A stretch of 64,000 nucleotides of DNA, from contig JAKSRS010000001.1 in NCBI GenBank assembly GCA_024403515.1, positions 124,001-188,000 on the forward strand, in the 5' to 3' direction. The notes beneath the pieces are model-generated. The model made no database searches. It saw only the letters and a program-made list of their open reading frames with translations, and was not told the DNA's origin. The DNA comes from Lachnospiraceae bacterium (GTDB lineage Bacteria > Bacillota > Clostridia > Lachnospirales > Lachnospiraceae). This document shows positions 62,001-64,000 of the stretch, piece by piece. Each line of letters begins with the position of its first letter. Within the stretch, counting starts at the first letter, position 1. The translations under genes and the position numbers were made by a program.

Positions 62001-63139
62001 TCTGAAGAATCAATATAAAACAGTTTAGAAACAAAAGTCTTTATGCCAACGCTATCTCCCTCGGGCATAGCCGGGAACCTTGTTCTTGTTGTATTTGATA
62101 TTATGTAGTCGCCACCTTCATAGACATCTTCATCGTCATCATCATCATCACTGCCCGGCTCTTCGATTTTTATAACAAATGGCGTTACGCATGCAATGGA
62201 TAGTTCGTACTCCACACCGTCTTGCAAGGAAAATTTATGTTCATTAGAAGGTTCATCACTGGAATAAACCGCGCCTTCCGAATCACTTATTTCCATATCA
62301 ATGTAATACTCAGAAGATACAACAAATTCTTTGCTTTCATTCGAAAGCAATTTAATCTTGTCACTTTTTGTTAGTGCCGGGAATCTTGTAGCTTTATGAT
62401 TTGTAATAACATAATCATCACCAGGTGTATATTCAAACTGGTTTCTAATATCTATATTGACGTCTTTAATGCTAATTGTCGCATCTGCATTTATAACAAC
62501 CCAGTACTGAGCGTTACCGCGAAAATCAAACTCAACATATTCTTCCTCATTGAATATTACCGGTGAGAAGTCAGAAGCAAAATACATTACCTTAACCGTT
62601 GCATCACTCGATTCTGCTCTAAAAGAGATCTTATCAAGTTCTTCATCTTCTTCTGCGAAGATTCGAAATGCACAGTATTCATTCGGTCCAATAGAACCAT
62701 CAATATATTCACCAATTTCCATGGCTGTTGAGTCATAGAAGTAATCACAAGGTTGATAAATATACATATCAAAAGGACTATCCGATTCAACCTGCATTAT
62801 ATATGTTGAACTATCATATGCATAGAAGCTAAATGTATCCGACTCTTCTTCAGTAAAACAGCTCTCCCTTTCTCCTCCGCCATATTCTTCAAATACGCTC
62901 ATTTTTACGGGTATAGAAGTTTTTATTAAATAAAAACCACTCTGAGCTGTTGACACTTTTATTTCATCAGCCTCACAAATTGATATAGGTTGAGTAAAAC
63001 TTAGGCTTGACACATTATCAAGAAGAAGATTCTCAACCGGTTGCGCCCCTGCTGCCATTACTTTACTTTTTCCCAAAAGCAAAGCAACAGCCACTGCAAA
63101 AAGCATTAAAAACACATTTTTAGCAATTCCTCTTTTCAT
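59075..63139 (-). CDS. Large secreted multidomain protein with Asp-rich linkers and C-terminal fibronectin type III domain
   Basis: A 1354-residue secreted protein. Signal peptide (about 1-31); at least three related beta-rich repeats (about 35-560; compare TRFPALTKSDKIKLLSNESK with TRFPAMPEGDSVGIKTFVSK); two aspartate-rich linkers. An EF-hand-like loop (DSDKNGALSVTE, about residue 600) is followed by a short LRR-like stretch. Two cysteine/histidine modules follow (about 1045-1180; PATCEKAGTKEYYSCVCG), and a C-terminal fibronectin type III domain (about 1260-1354, VSGLKVTGDKTSLKISWNKG) ends the protein. No sortase signal. The start at 63139 follows GAGGAG; an in-frame ATG at 63160 lacks one. 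Function unknown; likely adhesion or a polymer-binding role. Confidence 0.8.
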   Translation of the reverse strand: MKRGIAKNVFLMLFAVAVALLLGKSKVMAAGAQPVENLLLDNVSSLSFTQPISICEADEIKVSTAQSGFYLIKTSIPVKMSVFEEYGGGERESCFTEEESDTFSFYAYDSSTYIMQVESDSPFDMYIYQPCDYFYDSTAMEIGEYIDGSIGPNEYCAFRIFAEEDEELDKISFRAESSDATVKVMYFASDFSPVIFNEEEYVEFDFRGNAQYWVVINADATISIKDVNIDIRNQFEYTPGDDYVITNHKATRFPALTKSDKIKLLSNESKEFVVSSEYYIDMEISDSEGAVYSSDEPSNEHKFSLQDGVEYELSIACVTPFVIKIEEPGSDDDDDDEDVYEGGDYIISNTTRTRFPAMPEGDSVGIKTFVSKLFYIDSSENISIELSDSNGSIYTSDARKHFVMDLDADESNSMIIQADNEFVLKSWVCRKAEYSGENLYVKDYDDPVSDSVYAIKFKSDYNDTIKAVMNGLAKEEYGADEDEALDILIFSEDFSSLLASGENRVEFSATKDAQYWAIIPDHFYERFANTYFNVKLASEPDDEANYDDDDDDDDDDDDEIPEPIIHTRTSFSKGVLDNNGQLLITEDNFPDAEFRKHIADNFDSDKNGALSVTEADAVLRIESHSIKDYTGIGFFINLQTLITHGVENVVLDLSENTELVTLEFGGAIPYINLENNIKIKYLMEYFHNLHPETIKASINSDKEYTMVVLNYKIANWDSIKDTISGEEFTIETSSSILTGCNIISQSWGDVCYGENSSGSGVFSKLEGSNKFRGRFADEENDGYYIYALIKVEGNYSQQEIESMLHKENVSFEADDSSITPQIDFGNIVPEVSSGVYNSYNVDFTQFVGEENVGRIIWAVTEDLSNHMPFDPLNPVVELIPCFLESGSEGAFFKTEKKVAYVYDHKVKNQLGSYIFIYFDYVVSSEEMESVDEQLGDQISEIKEGKNVLDDWVYDASLWTLDGTAWVNVDPDDFPEEGVKVTLPYPEGTDIDTNISVAHIFTKDYANYAVGDVEYPVVTKTDEGISFVVHGFSPIVVMKEAAHVHEGVKVNAVPATCEKAGTKEYYSCVCGSFFEDSNCEREIIDISAWKATEGKGLIKATGHTKNKNVSSGLLKSAATCTQPAIYYYECSTCHKKLSETYTYGKALGHKESKKITPATTAKDGKIVSSCSVCKKILSETKINRAYITYSDTAKYTGKAIKQPVKIVDVNGKAIPSKYYDISYKNNVKKGKASIIIKFKDNYKGTETKYFTIVDKNKTVSSVSGLKVTGDKTSLKISWNKGKTNVSGYEIEYALDKNFLKGVSKVTVKNAKTTSTVIKKLKSKTAYYVRIRAYGADGKNKITSAWTTYKSAVKTK
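61463..61505 (-). repeat. Aspartate-codon microsatellite
   Basis: A run of GAY codons encodes twelve consecutive aspartates. A shorter run (about 62125-62152) encodes six plus ED. Both form acidic linkers between beta domains. Confidence 0.85.
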
Positions 63140-63266
63140 TTTTCTCCTCTCTTTGGACATACATTAATTTAATACCATGTACTCCATAAGTCGCTTACAA
63201 ATCTACAATTCCATCATTAATTCTATTAGCGCATTATTAATCACAAATTAACTCCGAATTAACAGC

Positions 63267-63296
63267 AAAAAACCCCGCCACAAGGCGGGGTTTTAA
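63267..63296 (-). terminator. Intrinsic terminator of the membrane protein gene at the right edge
   Basis: ACCCCGCC/GGCGGGGT stem with an ACAA-like loop, and TTTTTT on the minus strand, after the stop codon at 63313. Confidence 0.85.
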
Positions 63297-63312
63297 AACC
63301 ACATAAACGATA

Positions 63313-64000
63313 TTAATCTTCTATCTTCATAGCCATCTTTGCGATTGCTGCTACAACTACATAAAGGATACCTGATACAGGCCAGATAATCCAGCTGCGG
63401 CCCCAGTCATTTGTAATGAAGCTGTAAGCAAAAAATGCTGCAGTAGCAAGGCACCAGTAGGCTGTTCTGACAGGCTCTAATTTCTTGGTGCTTCTTTTGC
63501 TGTTCTTTGTAAATTCACCTTCCTGAAGAAGAACAGTGATAGGAGCATTTTCTGAAGATACTTTAATAAAGTTATATACTGCTGCAGAAACAGCTACTAA
63601 AAGAACATCTACTGTTACAAATGTTGCGGCATCAGATGCATTTAAAAATCCGGCGATAACCACGGGAATAAAAGCAACAATAATAAGAATTACACTAAGT
63701 GCCACTTTCATATTGTTCTTAGTTTCAATACGGGCTTTCTTTTCCTTAAGCATTCCTGTAACGCCATAAGCTGTTTCAAAATCATCTGTATGTAAAAAGT
63801 TATATTTGTTTGCCTTTTTGCCAAAGATCATAAAGATAAATACTGCAGCACATACCATAAGTAATACTACAACTATACCAATTACTGTTGCTGTATCTTC
63901 TGAAATAATTGAAGGGTTGTAAGCATTTAAAGCTAATAAAGCGATAAGTGTAAGAGGTGATAAGATGCAAAGCATTACGCCCCAAACTACTCTGTCTTTT
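63313..64000 (-). CDS. Membrane protein of unknown function (partial; 5' end outside the window)
   Basis: The open frame covers at least 229 codons to the right edge without a stop. An ATG at 63975 is possible, but codons KDRVVWGV before it are open and coding-like, so the gene probably starts beyond 64000. It has about six hydrophobic segments in pairs (VMLCILSPLTLIALLAL; VIGIVVVLLMVCAAVFIFMIFG; VALSVILIIVAFIPVVIAGF; FVTVDVLLVAVSAAVYNF; two near the C-terminus) and a basic central loop (KNSKRSTKKLEPVRTA). VVWGVMLCILSP resembles the membrane part found C-terminal to XRE-type helix-turn-helix regulators in Firmicutes, so an upstream DNA-binding domain is possible but unseen. Confidence 0.6.
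   Translation of the reverse strand, partial: KDRVVWGVMLCILSPLTLIALLALNAYNPSIISEDTATVIGIVVVLLMVCAAVFIFMIFGKKANKYNFLHTDDFETAYGVTGMLKEKKARIETKNNMKVALSVILIIVAFIPVVIAGFLNASDAATFVTVDVLLVAVSAAVYNFIKVSSENAPITVLLQEGEFTKNSKRSTKKLEPVRTAYWCLATAAFFAYSFITNDWGRSWIIWPVSGILYVVVAAIAKMAMKIED

Overview
The window looks like a chromosomal segment of an anaerobic Firmicute of the Lachnospiraceae, closest in flavour to the Butyrivibrio/Pseudobutyrivibrio group. This is inferred from gene content and low GC, not from a database search. Supporting signs are a type III glutamine synthetase, a CIRCE-controlled hrcA-grpE-dnaK-dnaJ operon, a YjfB-type motility protein, RNase J with a YlbF partner, a GH51 arabinofuranosidase with its own ABC importer, and very large secreted repeat proteins.

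Layout. 1-7,000: end of a CdaR-type regulator, a PTPS-related polytopic membrane protein, a secreted or anchored PI-PLC, a small motility protein, tRNA-Gln(CUG), CvfB, and a divergent TetR/DegV pair. 7,000-10,400: class II fructose-bisphosphate aldolase and GSIII. 10,500-24,200: a 14-gene catabolic cluster. It holds a LivKHMGF (HAAT) importer, a dihydropyrimidinase-like amidohydrolase, a nitrilase-family amidase, an old-yellow-enzyme flavoprotein, an SDR, an epimerase, a cytidylate-kinase-like protein, two paralogous LysR regulators and an EamA transporter. 24,200-30,700: a LacI-controlled operon of solute-binding protein, two permeases and GH51. 30,700-36,100: the conserved ireB-ruvX-DUF1292-(rnj-ylbF)-mltG-like-trmR-trhP operon. 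36,100-47,000: envelope genes behind mtaB, an HPr-like gene, thiI-cysteine desulfurase-prmA, prsW, rsmE and a MATE transporter. 47,000-52,000: the heat-shock operon. 52,000-63,300: a GC-rich palindromic repeat array, a 1731-residue leucine-rich-repeat surface protein, an Rpn-family nuclease, and a 1354-residue secreted protein with aspartate-rich linkers. The window ends inside a membrane protein gene.

How it fits together. The best candidate for an undescribed system is the 10.5-24.2 kb cluster. Three promoters (livH, livK, eamA) share two sequence boxes at identical spacing plus a -10 at a nearly fixed distance, which makes them look like one LysR regulon. In two of them an intrinsic terminator lies directly between the promoter and the first gene. 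The enzyme set suggests import of a cyclic amide or ureide, reduction of a double bond by the flavoprotein, ring opening by the amidohydrolase and release of ammonia or carbamate by the nitrilase-family enzyme. That would be a functional analogue of reductive pyrimidine degradation, but the substrate cannot be read from sequence.

The GH51 operon is controlled by a local LacI repressor with three related operator-like sites, and by what looks like a second, unknown regulator binding a 13-bp direct repeat. Two ancient Firmicute gene orders (dnaJ-prmA-rsmE-mtaB and ireB-ruvX-DUF1292-mltG-trmR-trhP) are recognisable but rearranged by insertions and an inversion.
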